From the NCBI GenBank assembly GCA_956465555.1, contig OY101118.1, positions 186,001 through 250,000 on the forward strand: a stretch of DNA of 64,000 bases, in the 5' to 3' direction. Of this stretch, positions 52,016-62,404 are shown in pieces; position 1 is the first letter of the stretch; every line of letters begins with the position of its first letter. The DNA is from Nitzschia sp. pyKryTriq1. Taxonomy: Eukaryota; Bacillariophyta; Bacillariophyceae; Bacillariales; Bacillariaceae. The notes beneath the pieces are model-generated. The model had not been told where the DNA came from and made no database searches. It worked only from the letters and a program-made list of their open reading frames with translations. The position numbers and the translations under genes are program-made.

Positions 52016-54195
52016 ATGATGGACTTGAGTGAATCGCAATCGCAGCATAAGCCCCTCAGAATACCCAACCCAGCCGTAGACGAAGAGAAAGTTCATCATG
52101 GTGCTAGTAGTATTAGTAGTATTGCTAGGGTCGCCAGTCCAACAGTTTCGGGGTCGCGCCGCGAGAATCCACAAGGCGTGGACGCTACTACTGAAGAAAC
52201 GAAACATATGTTTTCTCGTCTGCTCGGGACCGACAAAGATCTGCATCTGCCGGTTCGTTCAAACGATGACCACTACGGCGAGAAGAAGCGCGGCCACAAG
52301 CACCGTGGAGGGCAACAGGAGCATCAGCAGCAAGAGCAGCACTCATTCAATTACATGACGCCAGAAGAGCGTCAATTGGTGTTGGAGGAGATTCACGGAG
52401 TATCGAGCTGTGCCTTATCTGAATCGCCCACTTTTGTCTTCGAAAAGGTCCAGGAGCTGAGGAATCAACTGCAACGTATACGCAAAAAGCCGGCGTACGA
52501 CCGAGCGGCTTTCCTCCATCCCAAATATGTGAATGGTCTCGACTTCCAACTAATGTTTCTGAGAGCTGACAAATTTGACTCCAAGAGGGCTGCTAAACGT
52601 ATTGTCCTATTCTTTGAGCACAAGTTGGAGCTATGGGGCGAAAGAATGATTGCAAGAAGGATAACTTCTGCGGACCTATCTCAGGATGATATGAAAGCTT
52701 TGAAATCAGGGGGGGTCCAGATCATACACTCTGACCAAGCGGGACGCCCTATCATCTTTTTGGCTTTGAAAGATTCTATCAACAACAGCCAGCACGACGG
52801 TAAAGCCTACAAGAACGAGGTATGTATCCTCGTCGGCCGGAGCAGCAGGACATGTATTGTCATTATGTACGACTGCTTGTCATGTTTTAATTAACCCTGC
52901 CTGGTGATGATGTATTGTTGTCTGGTGCCTTTTCGCCACCGCTCTTCTTTCTAGCTCCGAGCCCAATGGTATCTAATGATGACGACAGTCGAAAGAAACG
53001 AAAGAACACAACGAAGCGGTGTAGTGGAAGTTGTTTGGAATCTCACTCCTAATGCTTCCCCAATTGCTGGCTCGCCGCCGGCTCCTCCTTCGCCGCCTCC
53101 CATCTCTGCTTTCGGCCCGTCGGGTGAGCAGGCTCAGGAAAAACGGAGCACATCAAGTTCGAAGAGCAACGATACCGCCTCTCAGCAACCTCTCCATCAG
53201 CAGCAGCAGCAGCAGCAGCAGCAGGTTCTACAAAGAGTCTCCCACCTTGTTCATTCAATACCCATACGAATCGTTGCGCTGCATTACTGCGTTAAAGAGG
53301 GAGGGCAGCAATACCAAGACGCATCAGAAGAAAGAGAAGAACAAGCAGAAGTTGGACAGCAATCAAGCGCTACCACGAGCTCTGACTATGATCCATCCTT
53401 CATTCTTGGACACGGCGATAGTTACCGGTTTCGATCTCATGTTGGTGCGTTCTTCATTGTAGTACTAGATCAGCTGGGCGTCCTCACCACTCATCTTGAC
53501 TCACAAACAACGTTCTTCTTCTTCTTTTTCTTCTTCTTCTTGTCAAAGGTCCTCCGTCGGAATGCCAGAAACAACTCGATACGTTCGGAATCCCACGGAT
53601 ACTTCTTCCTGTAGAGCTCAAGAATGGGACGATTAAGAGAGGAGAGCAGCTTCAGAACACAATAGCCGAGTCTATTCATCGCCAACGACTACTAGATAAT
53701 CATGGGGTGCTGGCGTCAAACGACAACATCAGCGATGATGCAGGAGGAGCCTCCTTTGGGGACGATTTGATTTTGCCGGAGAATGCGCAAGGCGACGACA
53801 CTTTGCTGGAAGATGATGATGATGGAAAGATATGGCTGCCAGGGCCTTACGACGTCCTTTTAGGTAGAGGCAAGCCGTTTCAACAATATGAGGGAAACAG
53901 ACTAATGAACCAATTGATCGAGGTCGAAGTGGATAGATGCCGGCAGGGAAACATACGACTAGAGTCCAACCCTACAGTGGACCGTGTTTGGAATACTCTC
54001 AAAGCCAGAGGGGTTAGATTTCTTAAGCGATCAGAGACTGACCCGGAGGAATGGACTGAAGTCCATGAGTCGGTGGGCCGAGGAAAAGTCTACTTTGCAG
54101 TCCGTATTCAAGTGCGCAAACGACCACGGGGGGAGCAGGATGAAGGAGGAGGAGGAGTAGAGGAAGAAGCGGGGGCAACGCCGCCAAGGGTATGA
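52016..54195 (+). CDS. CRAL-TRIO domain protein fused to a DUF6824 domain
   Basis: Three exons: 52016-52819, 52955-53444 and 53549-54195, giving 646 residues. N-terminal disordered part, then a CRAL-TRIO N-like helix (MTPEERQLVLEEIHGVSS, about 117-135), VNGLDFQLMFLRADKFDSKR and the lipid-binding core (GGVQIIHSDQAGRPIIFLAL, about 235-255; WYLMMTTVERNERTQRSGVV, about 273-292; LVHSIPIRIVALHYCV; RFRSHVGPPSECQKQLDTFG). Exon 3 carries IPRILLPVELKNGTIKRG, closing the CRAL-TRIO fold, and then a DUF6824 domain starting YDVLLGRGKPFQQYEGNRLM (about 485-505) and ending near GRGKVYFAVRIQVRKR. CRAL-TRIO domains bind phosphoinositides, tocopherol or retinoids; the ligand here is unknown. A Gln run and poly-Pro segment interrupt the core. 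The exon 3 acceptor uses a T-rich tract, which supports the join. Two further DUF6824 genes follow in tandem. Confidence 0.82.
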
Positions 54196-54852
54196 GCGTA
54201 CTAGCATCCTGTTTGTCGATCGTGACGTTCTCTTTTAGTACTAGTACTACTTACTTCCCCGCTCCCTACTTCGTTGTGCTGCTGTTACACTGCTGCCGAC
54301 GACTGCACCTTGTTGTCTCTCTACTACTACCGGTAGTAGACCGCCACGCCACGCCACAGCACACCACCAAGACGCAACAATCACGCGCTAACGAAGATCG
54401 AATGGGCCGACTTCATCGGAACAAACGGAGCACAGACGCCTATTATTGATAAAAACTGATAAATGACCGAGAGACGGAGGATCTCTAAAAATGCATGCAA
54501 GAAGAGCGAGCTTGGGCACAAATCTACTTAGAACCGTTTTTGATCGATGAAGTTAACCTGGTTTGATATTGCGGCATGGGCAACAACTCGGTACTGAAAG
54601 CGTGTAACATTATAGCCTTAGAGTCATCTTGATAACTTGAGTACTTAATGATCGTTTTTCAGGAGAAGGCACATGTTCGCTGCAGGCACATGTTCCGATT
54701 GAAAATGCAAATAAAATGGCAAGCCTGCCGAGCCAGTGCCGGTTTCGACGGTGTTCCAAGCAAAACTGGGAACGGGGGCCAACCTTTCGAGGCTCACAAT
54801 TTCCTACAGTACCTCCTCTCCCGACGACTACGATAATCGCATTAGATTCACC
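54196..54852. other. Intergenic DNA between DUF6824 genes
   Basis: No gene seen. From about 54736 the frame of the next gene is already open without an ATG, so an upstream exon cannot be excluded. Confidence 0.45.
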
Positions 54853-55740
54853 ATGATTGCCGCCTACAGAGAAGATTTTCTTCCAGTTTCATGCTCTATC
54901 TTTGACGATGACGCCGAGACAACGATTGCGAAGGTTTCATGGGTGACGACCACGCCACCAAGAAGAAGAAGAACAACAAGTCGGCCCCAACTTCCGCAGG
55001 AGTCCGATGACGACTACAGCTCTTCGTTCAGGGATGTGAAGCTACTCGATCTAATTGATACGCCGGGTGCCATCGGATCATCGACCACGGACTCGTCCCA
55101 CTGTAGCTACCTGGTTACACACGAGTTTAACGATCGATTTCGCAACGGTATTGGGCTTCCGTCGCTCCTGACGACATCTTTCTTGCAAGAAGACGATAGG
55201 ACTGATGAGATCGTCGTCAGCAGAGCAGTGAATCTGTCACGAGAAAGCATCAACAACAAGACAGACACTCTACTCCCATCATACTTTGTCCCAGGACCTT
55301 ATTCTGTTCTTATTGGCCGAGGAAAAGAATGTAAAGGCGCCATCGGCAACCAGCGCCTCAAGGTTTTGGCGTCGACCTTTCTGTCGGGATATTCAAATGC
55401 CCTCAACAAGGCCGCCAAAACGAAAATCGTCGCTAAAGTTGTATCCATGATCCGAGAAGCGTGCCCACTGGGCGCCTTCATCCGCCTGGGAAAGGATGGA
55501 AGGTGGTACGAGGTGAAGGAAGCAGTGGCAACTGAAAAAGTTGGATATACAATGCGAGAATTACTGGGAGAACAATACAAGTCGAGCTCAAAGTCAAAAG
55601 CTCTTGTTCGCCGATACCAAGCACATGATGAGAGGTCGTGCTCTTCGAGCTCCTCTAGGATATCAGAGTCATTGTTATCGTCGTCATCAAATCAAAGTAA
55701 GCGTTGCCAGCAAGCATCTGACCAAGAAACGAAACGATAA
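54853..55740 (+). CDS. DUF6824-domain protein, second cluster, gene 2
   Basis: Frame of 295 residues from ATG 54853 (MIAAYREDFLPVSC). The DUF6824 domain occupies about residues 145-265: PGPYSVLIGRGKECKGAIGN, VLASTFLSGYSNALNKAAKT, a GAFIRLGKDGRWYEV segment and KVGYTMRELLGEQYKSSSKS. The N-terminal half is acidic and Ser/Thr-rich without a recognised fold. No CRAL-TRIO part is present. The LIGRG motif is not interrupted by an intron, unlike the cluster at 0.5-8 kb. It is closest to the gene at 57835, from which a shared K[YS]..SSKSKA segment is visible. The open frame extends upstream of the ATG, so a missed 5' exon is possible. Confidence 0.75.
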   Translation: MIAAYREDFLPVSCSIFDDDAETTIAKVSWVTTTPPRRRRTTSRPQLPQESDDDYSSSFRDVKLLDLIDTPGAIGSSTTDSSHCSYLVTHEFNDRFRNGIGLPSLLTTSFLQEDDRTDEIVVSRAVNLSRESINNKTDTLLPSYFVPGPYSVLIGRGKECKGAIGNQRLKVLASTFLSGYSNALNKAAKTKIVAKVVSMIREACPLGAFIRLGKDGRWYEVKEAVATEKVGYTMRELLGEQYKSSSKSKALVRRYQAHDERSCSSSSSRISESLLSSSSNQSKRCQQASDQETKR

Positions 55741-57834
55741 CTCAGGGGTCGAGCGATGTACAAAACTAGGCTAACTGTGATACTAATGTAATCTACTAGA
55801 CTATGCACACACTGTTTGATTTCACCAAGGTCTACGACGTACTACTCCTATAACCTTAATCAATTCCAATGACGCGCGGCATCATGCTGGCTTTGGCGTT
55901 GTTTTTTCCAAGAAAAAATAGTGTGCTGCGACATCTAAACATGGCAAGGCGAGAGGATCTTGCTCTTCCAGCTCCTGTAGAATATCGACATTGTTCTTTT
56001 CGTCGTTGTCACTTGTGAAAAAGAAATAATCGACGCCTGGTATTAGCGAGGGACAAAGCCTCCAGACCCAAAGTGATGCTGGATAGCACACATTCTTCGA
56101 AGTAGTAGTGTGATCGAGAAGCACCATGATTCCCTCGGTGATTGATTGTTGTTTTGCTGCCACCACCAGCGAAAATATTATCAAAGGAAGCTACCAAGTA
56201 CTGTCCGACAGGCCCTTCGACGGTCCGTGGAAAAAATACGATCATGATGCTGGAGGTGGGATCGTCCAATTCTCAAAACGCTCAGACTCCTACGTTTTTG
56301 TAACATGCTGTGGTCGCCGGAACGGGAATAAGTGTTGCAAACGCAACATGATGATCAAACTGGTGGTGCGGAGCTTCTCCGCCTCGACTTGTCTCTACTA
56401 AGAGCTCGATTGAAAATGAAATCAGGATGCCCCGGCCCTTTGCTTGCTTGTTCTCTGTGGAGATGCTGGTAAAAATAATGCTCGCTGCTTGTCGTTTCGT
56501 TTGACCAACCCTAGCTGGTGCCTACTGTACAGTTTGGCGACCACGCTCTTCATGTTGCAGTCCTCCTGCTCTCTAATGAAATTGATACTCACGATTTAAA
56601 TTGTCAAGCAGCACACATTTTCTGGCCAGCAAGCTGCTCTAGCCGCGTCAGGAGTGGGGAAATAGCTCCAAGTTGGACGACGAGGAGCCACAAGAGCCCC
56701 ATCAGTCAAACCAAACCAAATAGGGAGGAAACGCTCAACGTGATCTCCCTCCTACCACATACTCCTGATACGCATATGGTACACCAGGAACGACACTTCT
56801 CAGGGAACGACCCGAGGACGACATACCATGTCGACAAGCGCCCGTCAGCTACGAGTACCAGGTACGCCAAAGAACACCTCTTCTCTCTGGGATGGTGATA
56901 GTAGAGTTTGGCTAGATGAGAAATTTTCTCTTCTTTTCCACGGACATGCCATTGGTGTATGCATCATTCCTTATCATAGTAGCTTTCCTACTGGAGGATG
57001 AATACGATGATTCTTCGTTCATGCAACATCAAAAAAGGCCAACATCATATACCGTGGTACAGGGCGGCGTCAATCGTCAACACCATAAAACAAGTACCGG
57101 TACATAATCTAGTAGTGCGCGTGCCGCAGAAGGAGATCAGAGAAAGCACGGTTCTTCATGCTGAGCAGGATTACAGAAGAACGCAGATGTCGCAGTTCTT
57201 TAATGATCCCGAATTCGTATTAAGCCCGTGATGAAAACACGAACAGCTCAATACTGCTCTGCAGCAAAGCAAAGCAGAAACCTCCGGTTCGCATGGAATC
57301 AATCCCATTGACCCATGCATGACTTCAATTTAAATCGGAAGAATTCTGGAGACACGCTCTCTGCTAGTAGCGCGCTCCACGAAACGAGAAATGATGTGTT
57401 GGCGTGTTCATGCATACAGATGGGGGCCATAAACACCAATTCTTCTTCCTCGAACAAAATGATAAAATCTGGAATATGCCTCAATGAATTTGCACAATCG
57501 GTTTTGATAGTTGTCAACCCTGAAATATGCCTATATTGAATTGCACAATCGGTTTTCATAGGAGTTGACCAAGATATATGGCAATGAAAATTATCAATCC
57601 CGGCGAAATACCATCAGTAGGGGAGGACGTAACGGTACCAGTGTGAGGTCGGCATTTTGGGCGGGCGGGGACCGACGGAATAAGTTCAACAGAGTCCTCA
57701 CAATTTCCGAACTACCAACAAGCGAACCGCATACGACGTAATACCGGCAATACTGACTGTACTCTACGCGTGTCCAACAGCCCACAACACTATTCAAAAC
57801 TCATCATATCATTATCGCAACAAAGAAAACTAAA
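55741..57834. other. 2.1 kb intergenic DNA, possible decayed sequence
   Basis: No gene is supported. Open frames at 55882-56184 (minus), 56126-56401 (plus) and 56518-56898 (plus) lack recognisable domains. A 51 bp tandem repeat lies at 57470-57570. The length between two DUF6824 paralogues suggests decayed duplicate DNA, but I found no clear DUF6824 scrap. Confidence 0.4.
57470..57570. repeat. Two-copy ~51 bp tandem repeat
   Basis: Units share GAATATGCCT/GAAATATGCCT, TTGCACAATCGGTTTT and GTT..TTGACC-type words at a spacing of about 51 bp, with several mismatches. Confidence 0.75.
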
Positions 57835-58686
57835 ATGATCTCGAAAGTGCAATCCAGCAGCCCCCATCTTCTTCCCGATAGAATCTCCTCTAAAACAAGA
57901 GATGGGCTTGTATCGATGCTTCCACACCTGCCATTCGGGAAGGCAGAACAAGACGACGACCTTGTTCGAGGGCGAGAGAGAGACGAACTGAAGGATGATG
58001 TTGACCACCATGACAAGTCAACTCTGCCTTTGCCCCTTGACTTTCAACCCACGTCATACACTGTTATTATTGGAAAGGGGAGGGTGTCCAAGGAAAACCT
58101 AGGGAACAAGAGGCTGCGTGTTCTTGCATCCAACTTCTTGACCCAATACGCAGAAGCCGACGACAAGCGCACGAAAACTCGTGTGGTGAACGAAATCATT
58201 GAGAGCATTCGATGTGCTGGAGGAAGCTTTGTAAAGAAAGAAAAGAACGGTGGGTGGTATCAAGTTACGGATCAATCTATCCGAGAAAAGATTGGCTACG
58301 TCTTTCGGGATCTACTGAGCGACAAGTATCGCTCTTCATCCAAATCAAAAGCGGCTCGTCGACATAAGGAACAAGTCGGAAGAGCTTCATTAAAACTTCA
58401 ACGAGCCATGGAAAGGACGTATCCTACTCTCCCAGAAATGGTCTCGTCTCTTTTTTCTTTTGATACTACTACACCAGAAGATCAGGAGGAGCAACAACAA
58501 CAGCAGCATTCGTCGTCAACCAAGGTCAAGCGGCCGAGTTTCTTGCTGTTTCCAACAACCGATCTTTGCCGTATGGTTTCCAATGAAGCAGAAGAGACGC
58601 TATCATCGTACAATCGATTACAAGATAACATGGATTACGATGCTGACGAGTTAATGGCATCGCCACTGATCTTTCCAGACGAGTAA
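57835..58686 (+). CDS. DUF6824-domain protein, second cluster, gene 3
   Basis: Single exon, 283 residues. The DUF6824 domain spans about 72-180: PTSYTVIIGKGRVSKENLGN, RVLASNFLTQYAEADDKRTK, GGSFVKKEKNGGWYQV, IREKIGYVFRDLLSDKYRSS. The first Gly-Arg-Gly of the usual LLGRG motif is GKG here. A basic segment (SKSKAARRHKEQ) and a Ser/Gln/Glu-rich tail follow. It is paralogous to the gene at 54853 and shorter than the CRAL-TRIO fusion at 52016. All three lie on the plus strand. Function unknown. Confidence 0.85.
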   Translation: MISKVQSSSPHLLPDRISSKTRDGLVSMLPHLPFGKAEQDDDLVRGRERDELKDDVDHHDKSTLPLPLDFQPTSYTVIIGKGRVSKENLGNKRLRVLASNFLTQYAEADDKRTKTRVVNEIIESIRCAGGSFVKKEKNGGWYQVTDQSIREKIGYVFRDLLSDKYRSSSKSKAARRHKEQVGRASLKLQRAMERTYPTLPEMVSSLFSFDTTTPEDQEEQQQQQHSSSTKVKRPSFLLFPTTDLCRMVSNEAEETLSSYNRLQDNMDYDADELMASPLIFPDE

Positions 58687-59552
58687 AGCAGATGAAAAAT
58701 GGCGGCTGCTGCTTCTTCGCCACTCTCCTGCTAGTACTAGTACTAGTTCACAGTTTCCTTCACCACCATCATTCATCAATTACAAGCAACTACTACTGTA
58801 CTTTTCGTAGAGAGGCTCTTTGCTACTTTAGATCATGTAGACTTGATATTGCAGACTCCACTAGTAGGTGCGTGCCTGCCTGATGGTACTCGTAGTAATT
58901 TCTTCTGTTTTTGGTCGAGAGAGGAAAATGCTACTAAAAAAATACTAACTTATTCTTCTACTGGTACTCATACCGGTACTGTCTGTAAAACTGCTTGTTT
59001 TCGTGCGTGTGGTGGTCATTACGAAAATGGCCTTTGGAGAAAGAGATATGCCCATTTTCAAGTAATGACTTTTAGATTCTCGTAGATATAGAAACTAACA
59101 TCATTGCTAATCGTACTTTTCCCGCCTCCGGCCGCCGGTAGGTCTACAGTACTTGTACTAGTACCACAGGCACAGTACAAGTACTTTAGTGTGCTGTGCC
59201 TGCACTCGTACTACTTCGTAGCATCTTGCGGATCTCGCGAGGTCGCGAGATTATTCTCCTGCAGAGAGAATAATGCCGGCAGATGTTGAAAATTATTTCT
59301 GCTTTTTGCTTTTTGACCATGGCGCACCACCAGTGCGACGACGACTCGCTAAACCCGCGATACCAGTACCAGGTACGAGTTGAGAGTAGGGCCGGCCCTA
59401 CCTGCGGTACGTACCGATCTGAACAAGCTAAGTCAATTGTACATCATACTTTTCTACTCTAGAGTAGAGATTGAATCATCATATATCGCTTTCCTGAACA
59501 TACCTAGACATCTGACTCATATCTGGTAATAGTACTACGAGGACAGTACAAG
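58687..59552. other. Intergenic DNA with adjacent hairpins
   Basis: No gene seen. Two perfect short inverted repeats abut at 59233-59274. CTAGTACTAGTACTAG (about 58732) and other palindromes are frequent. Presumed promoter of the second PDI-C gene at the right end. Confidence 0.45.
59233..59274. repeat. Two abutting short hairpins
   Basis: TCTCGCGA-GG-TCGCGAGA (8 bp arms) is followed immediately by ATTATTCTC, a 7 bp loop, and GAGAATAAT (9 bp arms). Perfect arms in both. Confidence 0.7.
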
Positions 59553-61614
59553 ATGTCTTCCTCCAACTCCAGCACTAGAAGAATGGCTGCGAGCCTCGAC
59601 ATGTACCGCAAGGTGCCAGTCGATTTGATGGAAGGCACGAAACGAGGAAGCATTTTGAGCTTCTTGGCACTGTTGACGATCGTCACGCTGTTCATTCTCG
59701 AAACACATGCTTTCTTCACAACACGGTGAGTACAATATATAGTATATGTACACGAGGAACGATACTGTACTGATAATCCTCGTACGAAAACTGTTCTTTC
59801 AACAAACATCAACACGCTCTAGCCAAGTGGTGGATTTGCAGTTGGATTCTTCGTCTTCGTCTTCTTCGGACGAAGAACGGATACGAGTCAATTTCAATAT
59901 TTCCATGTTGGACCTGAGCTGCGAGTGGGCCGTCATTGATGTCGTGAGTGCCTTGGGAACAGATCAAAATGTCTCCCAATACATCACAAAGTGGCCCATG
60001 GATGGCCAAGGCGTTCGCCAACTTCGTATTCATGCCAATACGAAACAAACCCCTGACGTGATTGCTCTCAAGGATGAAACCGTAAAAGATTCGATCGAAG
60101 ATTTGCATCTCAATGGAGAGGATGCTATATCACTCAACGCAAAAACATTGCAATTTGCCAAGGATGAAAATGATTACCTTTTCGTGGACTTTTATGCGGT
60201 ACGTACTACAGAGAGCGTTGGGTTCGGGGTCTGGGTTGTTGATCTCCTGCTTTCTCACCTACAAGTCGTATAGTCTTGGTGTAACCATTGCCGCGATTTA
60301 GGTAAGTGTGGATCAATCGTATTCCGCCATCACCAACAATTCACTTGCCGTCGTTTTCACTTTTCCATTTGCTTTTCCATTCGATAACTACTACTACTCT
60401 CTGTAGCTCCTACTTGGGAGGCTTTGGCGGAACTCATGGTAGATGCCTCTCAAAAGTTGGGCAATCAACATCCGGACGACGTCACTTCCGAGGATTATAA
60501 AGAAGCCGAAAAGGTCCAAGTGCCTGTCATGATTGCCAAGATTGATTGTGTCGACCATCACGATCTTTGCATTCAAAACGATATCCGGGCCTATCCAACC
60601 TTGAGACTGTTTGTCGATGGAGAGAAATGGAAAGATGGAGACTATCGGGGCCATCGAACTTTGTTGAATATGGTAGAATGGCTCTTCCTAGTCGAAATGG
60701 AACACAAGGAGCACATGGACGAGAGCGAACGGCAACTTCATGCTGCACACGAAGGTATGTCGCTACGCCTGGTTCTTTTTTGCTGGTCTCTTGCCTGTTT
60801 TTTGTTGGGATCCATTCTGTATCACTCAGCATCAGCAATGTCAACCCACCACCTCTATCTCCTCACCTTTTGCTTAATAGCGGCACGAGAACGTTTGTTG
60901 GGATTCGAAGGATCGGAAGAAGAAAAGAAGTGGCACGACAATGTACTCCGACAACAAAAAACGAAGAAAACCAAAGAAGCTACCTGGGTGGAAGCTGAGC
61001 ATCCTGGGTGCAACTTGATAGGGCATCTTTTGTTGGATCGAACGCCTGGGAATTTTCATGTCCTAGCTCGATCCAGCAATCAAGAGTTTGCGGCACACAT
61101 GACGAATGTTTCACATTTGGTCCATTCACTGTACATCGGCAACTCCAATGTCAAACGATTGAGTGAAACTGGACGGGGAAAGAGCTTATTACCGAATAAA
61201 GTTTTTGATAAGATTTCTCCGATGGATGGAAACGCCTATATTACCAATGACCTACACGAGTCTTACCATCATTATCTCAAGCTCATTTCCACTTCCGTCG
61301 AAGGGTTCAAGGATGGAGGCGTCGACGCGAAACTTTTTCAGATTCTGGAGAACTCTCAATTGGCGTACTACCGGAACGATATGATTCCAGAAGCCAAGTT
61401 CATCTACGATTTGTCTCCCATTGCCGTGTCCTATCGAACCCAGTCAAGGCGCTGGTACGATTACTGCACGTCCATCATGGCAATTATTGGTGGAGTCTTT
61501 ACGGTAGTAGGGATGATCGAATCGGGAATCCATGTGACGGTACAAGCGGCCAGCAAGCGTCGATCCACAACTGTAAAAAGGCCGGGCACTACGGTGACGA
61601 CACCGTATAGATGA
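59553..61614 (+). CDS. PDI-C type protein, paralogue 2, with CxxC microexon
   Basis: Five exons: 59553-59725, 59823-60198, 60274-60301, 60407-60754 and 60881-61614, giving 552 residues. Architecture as in the gene at 24805: ERGIC-type N-terminus (LDMYRKVPVDLMEGTKRG, then a helix ending in ETHAFF), thioredoxin domain, COPII-coated ERV C-domain (CNLIGHLLLDRTPGNFHV, ISPMDG) and a final helix (MAIIGGVFTVVGMIESG). Introns 1 and 4 match the two introns of the paralogue in place and phase. The two extra introns isolate a 28-nt exon encoding SWCNHCRDL, the redox-active site. Skipping it would shift the frame. ATG 59553 is set by homology to the paralogue. Expected in the ER/early secretory membrane. 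Confidence 0.9.
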
Positions 61615-62404
61615 TGGCGGAGGCGAGTGGCTCTATGCCACAACATGCATTCACCATACCTCTACTCTCGACTACCTGTACGCAAACAAGGCCAACTGCT
61701 TGGGAATTTGTCTTGTCTGAATTGGGGGTGACTCGCTCCATAAAAAATTACAGTAGTAGTCGAGCTCTACCACTCTACCGGTAGAGAGGTCCTCCTGTAC
61801 CACGTACCTGGTACTGTTGAGGGAGTCGTCGATCAACAGCCACGTATGCAACCATGATTGAGATTAATAAATTGGCCGGCATCGTCGTAGCCGTGGGAGC
61901 ATTATCGCACAACGTCACCACGATCATCGTAATCGCTACGTAAGTCCTTGGGTAGATTGTAGAGCTACAGGTAATAGATGTTCTCTTTTCTTCGCCACAT
62001 CCTCGTCGACAGACTTCGCTTAGCTTCAATTCTCTACTAGAGAGAGAGAGAGATAATATATTGATCGAAGGAAAGTATTAAATGATGATACTGGTACTTT
62101 GAGGTTCCATTAGCTGGGCGATTTTCGCTCGCGAGCGAAACGACGAGATTCGGCCCTGAAGTGTGCTGTGCTGGCACAAGTTCCGGCGGGGCAGAAGGAT
62201 CCCACGGTTTCTAACTAATTCTACTGTGTCATCATCATCTCTGGTGCGCCTTTGCCGCAAGTTGTAGCAACAAGCATGTTGACAACCAAAAATGAAATAC
62301 CTACGTAGTATAATACGAGAAGATCATTTTGAGCTAGATAGTAGCATTTTGCATCATAAAATAATATGGAATACTTAGCAATGTTAGAGCCAGCAGTTGT
62401 TAAT
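61615..62404. other. Convergent 3' intergenic DNA, no gene seen
   Basis: Between the 3' ends of the PDI-C gene (plus) and the acidic protein gene (minus). Contains TACCGGTAGAG near 61775 and an AGAG run near 62040-62053. Confidence 0.45.

Noticed and set aside
56126-56898. Two medium open frames between DUF6824 genes
   Set aside because: Overlapping frames on both strands, one without an ATG, and no recognisable domain or splice pattern.
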